From positions 1 through 42,531 of the forward strand of contig JAHJSB010000054.1 in the NCBI GenBank assembly GCA_018830285.1: DNA of 42,531 bases, given 5' to 3'. The stretch comes from Alphaproteobacteria bacterium (GTDB lineage: Bacteria; Pseudomonadota; Alphaproteobacteria; Caulobacterales; Hyphomonadaceae). Positions within the stretch are counted from its first letter, which is position 1. Each line of letters begins with the position of its first letter. Under the pieces are notes generated by a model, which saw only the letters and a list, made by a program, of their open reading frames with translations, was not told the origin of the DNA and searched no databases. Made by a program: the position numbers and the translations under genes. Positions 24,805-34,349 of the stretch are shown here, piece by piece.

Positions 24805-25627
24805 GGGGGGTATTGTCAGGGGAACCGGTCTTGAGGCGACATATCCAGGCGTCTAGCTTCAGGAAATGGCCAAGAACCCGTTTCGTTACTTCAAGACTTC
24901 GCCCGAAATCATCCAGCTAGGCGTGCTGATGTACGTCCGATTTCCGCTCTCGCTTCGGAATGTCGAAGACCTTCTCCACGAACGCGGCATTGATGTCTGT
25001 CACGAAAGCGTCCGCCTATGGGTCGACCGGTTCGGGACTTATTTCGCTCACAAGATCAGGAAGCGGCGGGCCGAAGCGATGCGCCGGAGCCCGCAATGGC
25101 AGTGGCACCTGGATGAGGTGTTCGTCAAAATCCGGGGCGAGCGACACTATCTCTGGCGCGCTGTGGATCATGAAGGGGAAGTGCTGGAATCCTATGTCAC
25201 GAAGAAGCGGGATAAGGCTGCTGCATTGAAATTCCTAAAGAAAGCCATGAAGCGGTACGGGAAACCGCATGTCGTGGTGACGGACAAATGCCCCTCCTAT
25301 CGGGCCGCGATGAAAGTCATCGGAAATGAGAGGCGCCAGGAAACAGGACGCCATCTCAATAATCGCGCCGAGAACTCTCACTTACCATTCCGAAGGCGAG
25401 AGCGGGCCATGTCCCGTTTCCGGCGGATGCGAAGTCTGCAGAAGTTCGTCTCAATCCATTCGTCAGTGTACAATCACTTCAACTTCGAAAGGCACATCAA
25501 CTCCCGAATACGGTTCAAACAGAAACGAGACGCCGCTCTTCGCGAATGGCGCGACCTTCTCGTCGCCTAGCACCTGCTCGTCCGCGAATTATGGAGACGG
25601 GTTCGCATTAGCCTGACAGCACCCTCC
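24805..25627 (+). mobile_element. IS6-family insertion sequence, intact copy
   Basis: About 823 bp, a normal IS6 length. The proposed tips are GGGGGGTATTGTCAGG (24805-24820) and, read on the minus strand, GGAGGGTGCTGTCAGG (25612-25627), identical at 13 of 16 positions. The right tip coincides exactly with the point where the neighbouring integrase gene loses family similarity, which supports the boundary. One transposase gene fills the element. Confidence 0.8.
24866..25570 (+). CDS. IS6-family DDE transposase
   Basis: A 234-residue transposase. The N-terminal helix-turn-helix covers 'LSLRNVEDLLHERGIDVCHESVRLW', the typical IS6 start. Catalytic acids are D83 ('WHLDEVFVKIRG'), D140 ('VVVTDKCPSY') and probably E169 ('NNRAENSHLPFRRRE'). 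Start and stop are intact and the protein is full length, so the element is probably active and could supply transposase to the damaged partner copy. Confidence 0.95.
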   Translation: MAKNPFRYFKTSPEIIQLGVLMYVRFPLSLRNVEDLLHERGIDVCHESVRLWVDRFGTYFAHKIRKRRAEAMRRSPQWQWHLDEVFVKIRGERHYLWRAVDHEGEVLESYVTKKRDKAAALKFLKKAMKRYGKPHVVVTDKCPSYRAAMKVIGNERRQETGRHLNNRAENSHLPFRRRERAMSRFRRMRSLQKFVSIHSSVYNHFNFERHINSRIRFKQKRDAALREWRDLLVA

Positions 25628-25927
25628 GAAGGTCGGGACCTCGTTTTCTTCACCGCCCTTGAGCGCATGGCGCGGATCGCGTGGTGGTAGTTCAGCAAGC
25701 ACCGCCCTGGCCATCTCAGCGCGGCGGCGGGCCTCGGCAAGCGTCACGGCAGGATACGAGCCCAGCCCAATCTCAGGCCGCCCGCCCTGCCAGCGATACC
25801 GGAACAGCCATGAGCGAGCCGCCGCCGTTGTAACCTGCAAGTACAGACCCCCACCGTCGGCGAGCATCTGTTTGCCCTTGGCGGCCTTTATCTGGTTGGC
25901 TGTAAGACGGTTCAATGTGCGCGCCAT
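25628..25927 (-). pseudogene. Tyrosine-recombinase integrase, N-terminal fragment
   Basis: The frame starts at 25927 with 'MARTLNRLTANQIKAAKGKQMLADGGGLYLQV' and continues 'WLFRYRWQGGRPEIGLGSYPAVTLAEARRRAE', the N-terminal arm-binding (DUF4102) domain of P4-type integrases. Family similarity ends at 'ENEVPTFG', exactly at the tip of the left IS6 element; the core-binding and catalytic domains are gone. It is a relic of an integrative element. No tRNA attachment site is visible upstream. Confidence 0.85.
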
Positions 25928-26221
25928 GCCCTGCCCTTTCGGTCAGGCGCACTGGAGCCCTTCCAGCTACCCATCCATTTACCCATCCTTTATAGCTGGT
26001 TATGGGCGGTCTGTCATGGACAAAGGCGGAAAGGCGATCTGTTAGATCACTATATTATATGGGGTTTTGCGGTTATCGGCGGTCAGGCATGGAGGAAGGT
26101 GCGGCGGGCTTCCTCTCCGCCATTACATTTATTTTATCTGTAGTATTTGTTGGGTATAATTTTCGCTGGTGTTTTCCAACCCCGCCACCTACCCCGCCAT
26201 GTGACGCACGAGAGACCAAAG
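25928..26221. other. Gap between integrase remnant and beta-galactosidase end
   Basis: About 294 bp upstream of the integrase remnant and downstream of the GH42 gene. AT-rich patches occur near 26050-26165. I found no gene, tRNA or convincing terminator; an attachment site could lie here but is not recognisable. Confidence 0.4.
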
Positions 26222-28168
26222 TTATATTCGCCAGGCAGACACTCCGGCGCCTTCGATGTCTCGTGCTCCGATCAGGTAATCCTCATCCGTCTCCGGCGCA
26301 CCGACAAATGTGAGGTCAATGACATCCGGGCCGTAATTGAAGGCAAACTGGATATTCCCGGCGCGACGAAGACGAATATCACGCCCGGTCTCGCGAACCT
26401 CCAGTTTCGCCTCCTGGCAGAGCTGACGAAGCACATGCATCAAGAGCGGCTCATCCGGCCAGCAAGCGAGATAATGCACCCGTCCGTTCCGAAGCCAGGC
26501 CGATTCGCTATTTTCGAATAGTGCCAGGGGTTGCGCCGTACTCTTTACAGACTCCCGCCAGAGCGAGCCATCAAACATTTGACCACCTGCCATCACGCGA
26601 GGCTTTGCAAATGGCGGAAGGCTTTCGAATACCCTAACTTGCATAGGCATGAGATTCGCGAACGGGCCTGGGGCCAGATTCTCAGGAATATGCCCATTGA
26701 GAGTCCGCGACCCTGTGAGAGGCGTCGCCAGCACAGTCGCACCACTGTCGCGCAACCGCTCACACATCCCAGCATCCAGGATCGAAACACTCGGCAAGAT
26801 GACGAGCCCATAAGATTCAAAATCGGCACCTTGCGGAACGACGTCCACATCCAGTCCCAACTGCCGGCAACAAGAGTAGAGCGTACGCGCCATTTCAAGC
26901 ACCGAGCCCGCTCGCCCCTGTGGCTGGATCTCATGTTGCCAAAGGCTTGGATAGTCGAGGACAATCGCGATACGAGCGGACGTTGATTCCAACTCTCCCG
27001 TTGTTTCTCGTTCACCTGCAACATGTGCAATTTCCACAAGAGCCTGCGCTTTCTGCCGGTCGGGCGTCAGAAGCGCCGCATGCATCTGCTCCTGACCGAA
27101 TGGCACTTGCCGCCATCGGAAATAGCTGACGAACGCGGCCCCGTGCGCGAACGCCTCCCAGGTCCATAGTCGCACCATGCCTGGCGCAGGCGCCGCATTA
27201 TGGGTGGCCCAGTTCACAGGGCCCGGCTGCTGCTCCATCACGCCCCATTGGGGCGAACAGTGCCGGAATACATCATGATTGAAAGCGGCGAAGTCCGGGT
27301 GCCCGTAGCGAAGCCAATGAGCTTTGTCCGCTTCGCTGTCATCGCCCTCGCTCAGCAGGCCAATCGGGTAGCTGTCCCAGGCGGCTACATCGAGCGATGC
27401 GCCAATTGCGTGATGGTCCAGCTTGGTGAAATCGCCAATGTAGTTGTGAGCTATCTGTCGCCCCGGACTATGGCGACGCAGGATGTCTACCTGCTCCCTG
27501 TTGAACTCGCAGATTTCATCACTGGAGAAGCGTCGATAGTCGAGGCGGTGAGACGGGTTTGCCTCCGTGACAGTTGCATTCGGCGGATCGACCTCTTCGA
27601 ATGACCGATAGTCTTGCGACCAGAAAACGGTCCCCCATGCCGTGTTGAGGGCATCGATCGATTCATATCTGCGCTGCAGCCACTGCCGGAAGGCCCCTGC
27701 AGCATCCGGAGAAAAACTCTCATGGGTACCGTGATGGCCGTATTCATTGTCCGTCTGCCACATTACTACCGCCGGGTGATCGCCATACCGGAGCGCCAAT
27801 GCCTCGGTAATCCGCGCGCTCTCCCGGCGGTAAGTTGGTGATGAGAAACAATAGTGCCGCCGCGATCCGAATTTTTTCGGGCGACCGTGTGCGTCCCATG
27901 GAAGAATATCGGGATATTGGTCCACCAGCCATTTCGGCGGCGTGGCAGTCGGCGTACAAAGAATTATTTGCAGCCCTTCGGCATGCAGCGTTGAGATAGC
28001 TCGGTCGAGCCACGACCAGTCATACTCACCCGGCGAAGGCTCGATCCTGGACCAGGCAAACTCTCCGATACGGACCAGTTCAAGGCCTAGCAACTTCATG
28101 CGCCGTGCATCATCTGCCCAGTCTGACTCTGGCCAATGCTCAGGATAGTAGCAAACGCCAAGCTTCAT
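26222..28168 (-). CDS. GH42 beta-galactosidase
   Basis: A 648-residue cytoplasmic glycosidase without a signal peptide. It opens with '[25 protein letters not shown]', the GH42 hallmark. The acid/base is E142 in '[11 protein letters not shown]' and the nucleophile is E312 in '[15 protein letters not shown]'. '[18 protein letters not shown]' is also typical. It would release galactose from beta-galactosides that have been imported or pre-digested. Its ATG overlaps the alpha-galactosidase stop (ATGA), so the two form an operon. No partner transporter is in the window. Confidence 0.95.
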   Translation of the reverse strand: MKLGVCYYPEHWPESDWADDARRMKLLGLELVRIGEFAWSRIEPSPGEYDWSWLDRAISTLHAEGLQIILCTPTATPPKWLVDQYPDILPWDAHGRPKKFGSRRHYCFSSPTYRRESARITEALALRYGDHPAVVMWQTDNEYGHHGTHESFSPDAAGAFRQWLQRRYESIDALNTAWGTVFWSQDYRSFEEVDPPNATVTEANPSHRLDYRRFSSDEICEFNREQVDILRRHSPGRQIAHNYIGDFTKLDHHAIGASLDVAAWDSYPIGLLSEGDDSEADKAHWLRYGHPDFAAFNHDVFRHCSPQWGVMEQQPGPVNWATHNAAPAPGMVRLWTWEAFAHGAAFVSYFRWRQVPFGQEQMHAALLTPDRQKAQALVEIAHVAGERETTGELESTSARIAIVLDYPSLWQHEIQPQGRAGSVLEMARTLYSCCRQLGLDVDVVPQGADFESYGLVILPSVSILDAGMCERLRDSGATVLATPLTGSRTLNGHIPENLAPGPFANLMPMQVRVFESLPPFAKPRVMAGGQMFDGSLWRESVKSTAQPLALFENSESAWLRNGRVHYLACWPDEPLLMHVLRQLCQEAKLEVRETGRDIRLRRAGNIQFAFNYGPDVIDLTFVGAPETDEDYLIGARDIEGAGVSAWRI

Positions 28169-30240
28169 GATCGTAGCACCTCGAGGCGGTTCAGGTAGAA
28201 TAGACGCCCTTGGTTGGGCTTTCTGGGATCCATGTCCAATCCAGACCAGGCCAGGCTTTCAGCGGAAAAACTGCCGATACCAGTGTCGGAGCCACCGTCA
28301 AAGGCCACTTCTGAAACAGCGTAGACGCACTTTGATTCAAGCCCCAGCAGGGCGATCCGGGCATGCAGTGGCCGGGCAGACATTCCCGTTCTCAGCACAC
28401 GAACGAGAATGTGTTCAGCGTCCTTCGATTCCACGATAGTTACATTGAGGTGTTTGTCGTTCACCGGCAGTATTCTGATACGTCCGGAATGCATCCAGCC
28501 CCGAAACCGTTTGTGTACTTTGATGGCGACCACAAGCGCTGTCTTGTCCTTTTCCGACAAAGCAGACGGGTCAAGCTCAAGTCCGAAATGCCCGAACAGG
28601 GAAACCAGTGCGCGAAAGCGCATGGAGAACGTCCGGCCCGTAATGTGGTTAGGGGATGGCCCGACATGCGAGCCAATCATCTCGACCGGTATGTACCGGG
28701 AAAGGTCCTGGTTGATCCGGATACGATCCAGCGCGTCTGTCGCATCACTTGCCCAGAATCGCGTCACTCTCGGAAGAATACCAAAATCGATCCGGCCGCC
28801 ACCACTGGCACAACTTTCTATTTCAAGCTCAGGGAATCGCGCCTGCAGTCTGTCCATCAGCGCGTAGACACCAAGCGTCTGGGCCGTTGCACGGCCACGT
28901 CCGTTAATTGCAGCGGGATAGAGCTCACGATTGCAATCCCATTTGAGGTACTCGATGCCGCCAACATCTAGGCATTTGGAAAAGGTCTTGAACAGATAGT
29001 CTCGCACCTCCGGATTTGACAGATCCAGAACCAGTTGATTGCGCCCGGTAGGTGCTTCGCAATCGGGATACCCCAAGACCCATTCAGGATGCGCGCGATA
29101 GAGCGCGCTCTTGCGGCTCACCATTTCGGGTTCGACCCAAAGGCCAAAAGTCATTCCAAGGCTGTGCACATTGTGGATTAGCGGACCAAGCCCTTGCGGG
29201 AACCGGTCTGCGTCCGGTTCCCAATCTCCAAGGCTACTGGTGTCATCGCGTCGTCCGGTGAACCAGCCATCGTCCAGAACAAATCGCTCCGCGCCGAGCG
29301 CGGCGGCCTGAGACGCGAGCTCGGAGAGGGATGCCTCATCGAAGTCGAAGTAGCGAGCCTCCCATGTGTTGAAATGCACCGGCCTGGGCACAACACGCGA
29401 CTGAGAGCGTGCGAACGCATGCAGCCGGTCGCTCAGTTCATCGAATCCATTTTCTGACACCGCGACGATCAGTTTTGGGGTCACAACGTGTTCCCCGGGA
29501 GCAAGCCGAATTTCACCCGGCTCGTAGAGGGCTTCGGCACATAGCTCTGTTGAGCCATCAGGCAACCGTTCCACGCTGATGGAGTGACTACCGCTCCAGG
29601 CGAGGTGCGCTGCGGTAGCACGTCCATGGCCAGGACTGGCGGAGCATTCGCAAACGAGCATCGAGGGGGAGCCGTCAAAACCAGTCCGGCCCAGCCGCGA
29701 CACAGATTGGACGCGTCCCGCATCAATCGGAACCCGGGAGGAATGCCCTTCCCGGGCCCATGCTCCGTAGGAAGTGATTGCGTCACTGCTCCAGTCATCA
29801 AGCGGCAACAAGCCTGCGGCGCAACGCTGCACGTCCACGATATTGGATCCGTCATTGAAAACGCGAGTCTCGACAACCAACACGCCGCCCAAAATTTCGA
29901 GATATGTCTGCGCCCGAACGTCGCAGTCGGGGTCTGCAGACTCCAGCAAAAGAATCGTGTCCGAGATATTGCGCATTCCGGATGGACGAAGCCTGACCGC
30001 AAGCCCATCTGGCAGGCAGACCGCGTCCAGCAGACCAACGCCCGCATAGCCCGAACCCCGCTGTGCCATCAGACTGACACCCGGAACGACATCAGGGCTC
30101 GCAGGCAGCTTTTCCGAGCGTACAGGCCGCACGCCATCTTCAGCGCCAACTGGACCAAGAAAGGACAATCTGAACCCGGATCCGGTAACTCTATCCACAA
30201 TGCATGTAAGGCCGTCTCCACTGATCGAGCGCGAATCCAT
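28165..30240 (-). CDS. GH36 alpha-galactosidase
   Basis: A 691-residue retaining alpha-galactosidase. The N-terminal beta domain runs to about residue 285, followed by the barrel: '[16 protein letters not shown]', '[16 protein letters not shown]', '[10 protein letters not shown]', the nucleophile D435 in 'YLKWDCNRE', and the acid/base D499 in '[13 protein letters not shown]'. It would release galactose from melibiose or raffinose-type sugars. No signal peptide is seen. I chose the start at 30240 (MDSRSISG); the frame is open to 30282, but the extension is basic and unlike the family. The 117-bp gap to galT should hold divergent promoters. Confidence 0.92.
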   Translation of the reverse strand: MDSRSISGDGLTCIVDRVTGSGFRLSFLGPVGAEDGVRPVRSEKLPASPDVVPGVSLMAQRGSGYAGVGLLDAVCLPDGLAVRLRPSGMRNISDTILLLESADPDCDVRAQTYLEILGGVLVVETRVFNDGSNIVDVQRCAAGLLPLDDWSSDAITSYGAWAREGHSSRVPIDAGRVQSVSRLGRTGFDGSPSMLVCECSASPGHGRATAAHLAWSGSHSISVERLPDGSTELCAEALYEPGEIRLAPGEHVVTPKLIVAVSENGFDELSDRLHAFARSQSRVVPRPVHFNTWEARYFDFDEASLSELASQAAALGAERFVLDDGWFTGRRDDTSSLGDWEPDADRFPQGLGPLIHNVHSLGMTFGLWVEPEMVSRKSALYRAHPEWVLGYPDCEAPTGRNQLVLDLSNPEVRDYLFKTFSKCLDVGGIEYLKWDCNRELYPAAINGRGRATAQTLGVYALMDRLQARFPELEIESCASGGGRIDFGILPRVTRFWASDATDALDRIRINQDLSRYIPVEMIGSHVGPSPNHITGRTFSMRFRALVSLFGHFGLELDPSALSEKDKTALVVAIKVHKRFRGWMHSGRIRILPVNDKHLNVTIVESKDAEHILVRVLRTGMSARPLHARIALLGLESKCVYAVSEVAFDGGSDTGIGSFSAESLAWSGLDMDPRKPNQGRLFYLNRLEVLRS

Positions 30241-30357
30241 TGCTGTTACCTTGTGTTTGTGCCGCGGTAAGAACGCCTGCACTTCGATGAAGCCTATCGC
30301 AATCCATCCCGCATGATTTAACTATATGCAAATCAGAACTGAATATTGGCGCGCCCT
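30241..30357. promoter_or_regulatory. Divergent promoter region of the galactoside operons
   Basis: This 117-bp gap separates the alpha-galactosidase (minus) and galT (plus) starts and must hold both promoters. It contains short symmetric elements (TTACC and GGTAA arms near the alpha-galactosidase start) that are too weak to call an operator. No regulator gene is in the cluster. Confidence 0.4.
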
Positions 30358-31437
30358 ATGGATGAAGACAAAACAGTCGTGACGCTGGAGGGACGTTCGC
30401 GGACGCTCTACCGCCGCGACCATATCAAATCCGATGGGCGCAAGGTTTCGCTCTACGGATTTAGGTCGCCTTCAGGCAGGGTGGGTCCCGAGCTTGTCAG
30501 TTTCGGCAATCATAGCTCCGAACTTCGCCGCGACCCGCTTCGCAACACGTGGGCCATATACTCGCCCCACCGCCAGTCACGCACGTTCATGCCGGAAACA
30601 GCAGCTGATCCCCTCGCCCCTGAGCGCCCGGGATCGGCGCCCACAGAGATACCCTTTTCGCAGTTCGAACTCGCCGTCTTCGACAACCAGTTCTCCAGCC
30701 TTCAAGCTGATGGAGGCGCATCCAAGCCAAGCCAATGGGCAACCGGCCCTGCATATGGACGATGCGAAGTGGTTGTCTACACCGCTGATGCCGAAGGCAG
30801 CCTGCAAAGCATAGGGCAAGAGCGGCGCGTATTGCTTATTGAAGCGCTTATTGACCGGTATAAGTCGCTTTTCGAAGGTGGCGCAGCCTATGTCTTGCCA
30901 TTCGAGAACCGAGGACAGGAAGTTGGCGTGACACTGCCCCATCCCCATGGTCAGATCTACGCATTTGCCATTGTTCCGGAGCCACAGGCGGCGGCTGCGC
31001 GGGCGTTCGCGGCCGGCTATGACTTGGTTGCGGACCACGCCTCCTGGGACGGCGCTTTCGATATCGCATCAGACGATGGCTTCGTGGCATTCTCTCCACC
31101 CTTCGCTCGGTTTCCTTTTGAGACATGGATCATGCCTACCCGGCCCTGTCGGGGGCCCTGGGACCTGAACGCAGATGGTATAGAGGCCCTCGCCCGCATG
31201 CTCGGTGATATCCCGCGACGTCTCGACAGCCTATTCGGCGCACCCATGCCTTACATGATGAGCTTTCAGGCTGCACCGCGTGAGGCCGGAGACGAGTTTC
31301 AATTCACCGTCCAGTTCTTCCCCATCATGCGCGATGCAGGCCGGCTTAAATATCTTGCCAGTGTGGAACAGTTTACGGGCGTATTCACCGTCGATGTCGT
31401 ACCGGAGCAAGCAGCCGAGAGGCTCCGGGCACGATGA
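30358..31437 (+). CDS. galT: Galactose-1-phosphate uridylyltransferase
   Basis: GalT exchanges UMP between UDP-glucose and galactose 1-phosphate in the Leloir pathway. The 359-residue protein has the active site 'VTLPHPHGQIYAF', with H195, H197 and Q199, and the upstream 'RHDPLRNTWAIYSPHR'-type segment as 'LRRDPLRNTWAIYSPHRQSR'. 'NRGQEVGVTLPHPHG' is fully conserved. The ATG at 30358 is preferred; a TTG lies four codons upstream. Its stop overlaps the next gene's start (ATGA). Confidence 0.94.
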   Translation: MDEDKTVVTLEGRSRTLYRRDHIKSDGRKVSLYGFRSPSGRVGPELVSFGNHSSELRRDPLRNTWAIYSPHRQSRTFMPETAADPLAPERPGSAPTEIPFSQFELAVFDNQFSSLQADGGASKPSQWATGPAYGRCEVVVYTADAEGSLQSIGQERRVLLIEALIDRYKSLFEGGAAYVLPFENRGQEVGVTLPHPHGQIYAFAIVPEPQAAAARAFAAGYDLVADHASWDGAFDIASDDGFVAFSPPFARFPFETWIMPTRPCRGPWDLNADGIEALARMLGDIPRRLDSLFGAPMPYMMSFQAAPREAGDEFQFTVQFFPIMRDAGRLKYLASVEQFTGVFTVDVVPEQAAERLRAR

Positions 31438-32468
31438 CAAGCCCATCCAGTTTCGTCACGCGGGAGGCGACGGTTCCGTGCCGGGTAAACCTCATCGGCG
31501 AGTGGATTGATTTCAATGGCGGCACGGTTTTGCCAATGGCGTTGGCACCATCCGCGACCGTGCAGATAACCGCCAACGGAACGGGCCTGGACTGTATCAA
31601 ATCCACGCATTTCGCGATGAGTCAAAATTTCGCCATTGACGCGCCTGCACAAGACCATTGGTCCGATTATGTTCGCGGCGCCTTGCAGTACGCGCGAGGT
31701 CGACATTGGATCGAAAGTGGACAAGACGTGAGCGTCGATAGCACCATTCCTGTTGGGGCCGGGCTGTCATCGTCAGCTGCCATCATCATCGCAACGCTAA
31801 AGGCTGCAAGCATTGGCCTTGCAGACTTGGATGGAGAGGCGCTGGCGTTCGCAGCAAAGGACATCGAGAACACCTTTATCGGTGTGCCCTGCGGTATCAT
31901 GGACCAGATGGCTGTGGCACTGGGAACGCCCGGTACGGTGCTGGCGCTTGATACCCGGGATTGTTCCTATTCGTTGCTGGACCTGCCGCAGACATGGTCG
32001 ATTGTCGTTATTCATTCAGGTGTCCGCCGGGCGCTTTCCGATGGGCGCTATCGGGTCCGGCGCGACCAATGCCTTGAAGCTGCCGCGGCACTTGGCGTGG
32101 ATTACTTATGCGACGCCAGCCTGCTGTCTATTGACGCTCTCGAAGAGCCGCTCGTCAACAGAGCCCGACATGCAACATCTGAGGCTGCGCGGTCAAGGGA
32201 TGCCATCGCAGCGTTGCGCACAGGTGACCGCTCCAGATTCGGTAGATTGATGAATGAAAGCCACGACTCGCTTCGCGACGATATGGAGGTTTCCGTCCCG
32301 GACATCGACCAACTCGTTTGCGACGCTGTCAGCCTTGGTGCTGACGGTGCACGCATCACAGGTGCGGGATTCGGTGGCTGTATTGTGGCGCTTGTTGAGC
32401 CCGAACGCATGGAAGACTGGTGGAGCGCCCTCAAACTTCGACATCCTTCAATCGAGCGGGTCGTTTGA
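31434..32468 (+). CDS. galK: Galactokinase-like GHMP kinase with altered sugar-binding motif
   Basis: A 344-residue GHMP-family kinase that should phosphorylate galactose at C1. The ATP loop is 'STIPVGAGLSSSAA' (about residues 103-115), the catalytic base is D157 in 'GVPCGIMDQMAVALG', and the C-terminal motif is 'ITGAGFGGCIVAL'. The N-terminal galactokinase signature reads 'VPCRVNLIGEWIDFNGG': R17, E23 and D26 are kept, but the canonical His after the Glu is Trp24 and the Gly before Arg is Cys16. Galactose remains the likeliest substrate, given galT upstream and an epimerase downstream. Translationally coupled to galT. Confidence 0.88.
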   Translation: MTSPSSFVTREATVPCRVNLIGEWIDFNGGTVLPMALAPSATVQITANGTGLDCIKSTHFAMSQNFAIDAPAQDHWSDYVRGALQYARGRHWIESGQDVSVDSTIPVGAGLSSSAAIIIATLKAASIGLADLDGEALAFAAKDIENTFIGVPCGIMDQMAVALGTPGTVLALDTRDCSYSLLDLPQTWSIVVIHSGVRRALSDGRYRVRRDQCLEAAAALGVDYLCDASLLSIDALEEPLVNRARHATSEAARSRDAIAALRTGDRSRFGRLMNESHDSLRDDMEVSVPDIDQLVCDAVSLGADGARITGAGFGGCIVALVEPERMEDWWSALKLRHPSIERVV

Positions 32469-33377
32469 TTGCGAACCTCTGGCCAGACTGAGATTAACAC
32501 GCACGATTGGCGTATCAAGATAGATGCAGCGCGTGGGGGCCAGATCGTCGAATGCACATGGAGGGAGCAAGAAATCCTTGCGTCCGGACGGCCAGGGCTC
32601 TGGCCAGTCGATCAGCATGCCGGTTGCTTCGCGCTCGTGCCGTTCTCAAACCGGATCCGCGACGCGGAGTTCACATTCGAAGGGCGAAGGGAACGCCTTT
32701 CAGAGCCCGAATTCGCAATGCCTCACGCCCTACACGGCATGGGTTGGCGGCAGGCCTGGACGATTGAGCAGCGCCTCCCCGGTTCAGTAGAGATGGTGCT
32801 TGATCACGGCAAGGGTCAATGGCCCTGGCCATTTCGCGCCACGCAGGTTGTTCGGGTGAATGCAGCGGGTCTTTCGCTTTCGCTTTCCATTTTGAATACG
32901 GGCAAGGAGCGTATGCCAGCCGGGCTTGGGTTTCATCCGTACTTTCCGCGCACGATCGATGTACGCCTAAGGATGGAAGCCGAGGGCTATTGGCGGACAG
33001 ACCCGGCAAGCCCCGGTCTGCCAGTTGTCTGGTGTGCGATGTCGCCTGATACAGACTTTGGCGAGTTTCGCAGTCTGAAGGGCATCGACCTGGACAACTG
33101 CTTCACGGGATGGAGTGGACACCTGACGCTGGATTATCCAACCAGGATGCTTCGCATTTCGATGCATGCGAGTCACCAGCAAGGCAATCTTATTGTCTAC
33201 TGCCCGGGTGACGGTGGCGTACTTTGTTGTGAACCGGTATCTCACGCGAACAATGCTATAAACGCCCAAAATCTTCCCCAGCGGCAGGCGATGGACGTAC
33301 TCGCACCGGGAGAGGCAATGTCCGTGGAAATGACTTTATCCCCGCGTGTAATATCAGCTAATCAGCGAGACACCTGA
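32469..33377 (+). CDS. Aldose 1-epimerase (galactose mutarotase family)
   Basis: A 302-residue beta-sandwich protein that should interconvert alpha and beta anomers, feeding the galactokinase. Motifs: 'ALVPFSNRIRDAEFTFEGR' (substrate loop), 'MPHALHGMGWRQ' (first active-site His), 'GLGFHPYFPR' (second His) and 'VLCCEPVSHANNAIN' with the likely catalytic Glu. The only start near the galK stop is a TTG at 32469, directly after galK. Its last ten codons form one arm of a perfect inverted repeat, so the C-terminus may have been remodelled by a rearrangement. Confidence 0.85.
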   Translation: MRTSGQTEINTHDWRIKIDAARGGQIVECTWREQEILASGRPGLWPVDQHAGCFALVPFSNRIRDAEFTFEGRRERLSEPEFAMPHALHGMGWRQAWTIEQRLPGSVEMVLDHGKGQWPWPFRATQVVRVNAAGLSLSLSILNTGKERMPAGLGFHPYFPRTIDVRLRMEAEGYWRTDPASPGLPVVWCAMSPDTDFGEFRSLKGIDLDNCFTGWSGHLTLDYPTRMLRISMHASHQQGNLIVYCPGDGGVLCCEPVSHANNAINAQNLPQRQAMDVLAPGEAMSVEMTLSPRVISANQRDT

Positions 33378-33441
33378 TTGAAGAATTCTAGCCGTTCTCG
33401 GAGCGCCTCGTAAGGTGTCTCGCTGATTAGCTGATATTACA
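33347..33441. repeat. Perfect 29-bp inverted repeat with 37-bp spacer
   Basis: Arm 1 is 33347-33375 and arm 2 is 33413-33441; they are exact reverse complements. Arm 1 overlaps the last codons and stop of the epimerase gene; arm 2 lies between that gene and the right IS6 copy. It could fold as a very long hairpin in mRNA, but there is no U-tract and the loop is long, so a simple terminator is not the best reading. Confidence 0.9.
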
Positions 33442-33503
33442 ATATGCGAATGTCGATATGGGGAGAACAGATTCGTGCTCCCAGAAAGGGCTTGAATAGC
33501 ACT

Positions 33504-34349
33504 GAACGGCATTGTCAGGGGAACCGGGCTTGAGGCGTCCGATCCAGGCGTTTAGCCTCAGGAAATGACCAAAAGCCCCTTCCGCTACTTCAAAACATCG
33601 CCCCAGATCATCCAGCTAGGCGTACTCATGTATGTCCGATTCCCGCTCGTCCCTTAGGAACGTTGAAGACCTTCTCCACGAACGTGGGATCGATGTCTGC
33701 CACGAGAGCGTCCGCCTATGGGTCGACCGGTTCGGGACTTATTTCGCTCACAAAATCCGGAAACGCCGGTCGGAATCGATGCGACGTAGCCCCCAATGGC
33801 GGTGGCACCTGGACGAGGTCTTCGTGAGCCGAAGGCAGGCGTAGCCAACATCCGTGGGAAGACTCACTACTTATGGCGCGCTGTCGATCACGAAGGTGAA
33901 GTACTGGAATCTTACGTTACAAAGAGCCGGGATAAAGCTTCCGCATTGAAATTCCTGAAGAAAGCCATGAAGCGGTACGGGAAACCGCATGTCGTGGTGA
34001 CGGACAAATGCTCATCATATCGTGCGGCGATGAAAGTGATTGGGAATGAAAGGCGTCAGGAAACGGGTCGGCATCTGAACAATCGCGCTGAGAACTCACA
34101 CCTGCCCTTCCGAAGACGGGAACGAGCCATGTCCCGTTTCCGGCGCATGCGAAGTCTGCAGAAGTTCGTTTCAATCCATTCGTCAGTGCACAATCACTGC
34201 AACTTCGAAAGGCACATCAACTCCAGAATACGGTTCAAACAGAAGCGAGACGACGCTCTTCGCGAGTGGCGCGACCTTCTCGTCGCCTAGCACCTGCTCG
34301 TCCGCTAATAACGGAGACGGGTTCGCATTAGACTGACACCCCACCCTCC
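33504..34349 (+). mobile_element. IS6-family insertion sequence, degenerate copy
   Basis: The same type as the left element and in the same direction. The left tip is near 33504 (CATTGTCAGGGGAACCGG follows) and the right tip near 34349 (minus-strand GGAGGGTGGGGTGTCAG). The sequence is clearly diverged from the left copy, mostly at synonymous positions, but has stretches of perfect identity (for example 47 bp within the helix-turn-helix/DDE linker). Its transposase is broken. Confidence 0.8.
33565..34290 (+). pseudogene. IS6-family transposase, two frame-disrupting insertions
   Basis: The frame starts at 33565 (MTKSPFRYFKTSPQIIQ) and meets a stop at 33655. Compared with the intact copy, one extra base near 33649 shifts the frame just after 'VRFPL'. 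A further insertion of about 20 bases at about 33826-33845, after 'LDEVFV', adds another stop. The two together total 21, so the last part (from 'NIRGK' to 'LLVA') returns to the original frame. Catalytic Asp/Asp/Glu codons are still present, so decay is recent. Confidence 0.9.

Larger units (their letters stand above)
24805..34349. mobile_element. IS6-bounded galactoside-utilisation segment (pseudo-compound transposon)
   Basis: Two IS6-family elements in the same orientation flank about 7.9 kb of cargo: a truncated integrase, GH42 and GH36 galactosidases, galT, a galactokinase-like gene and an epimerase. IS6 elements move cargo by cointegration between direct copies. No 8-bp target duplication is visible at the outer ends (about 24797-24804 versus 34350-34357). 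The two copies are clearly diverged, so a recent single transposition is not shown. Confidence 0.6.

Noticed and set aside
25928-26221. tRNA gene or attachment site next to the integrase remnant
   Set aside because: P4-type integrases often sit beside a tRNA, but no cloverleaf or TΨC-like segment was found.
30241-30357. LacI/GalR-type operator in the divergent gal promoter
   Set aside because: The only symmetric arms are five bases long, and no regulator gene is nearby.
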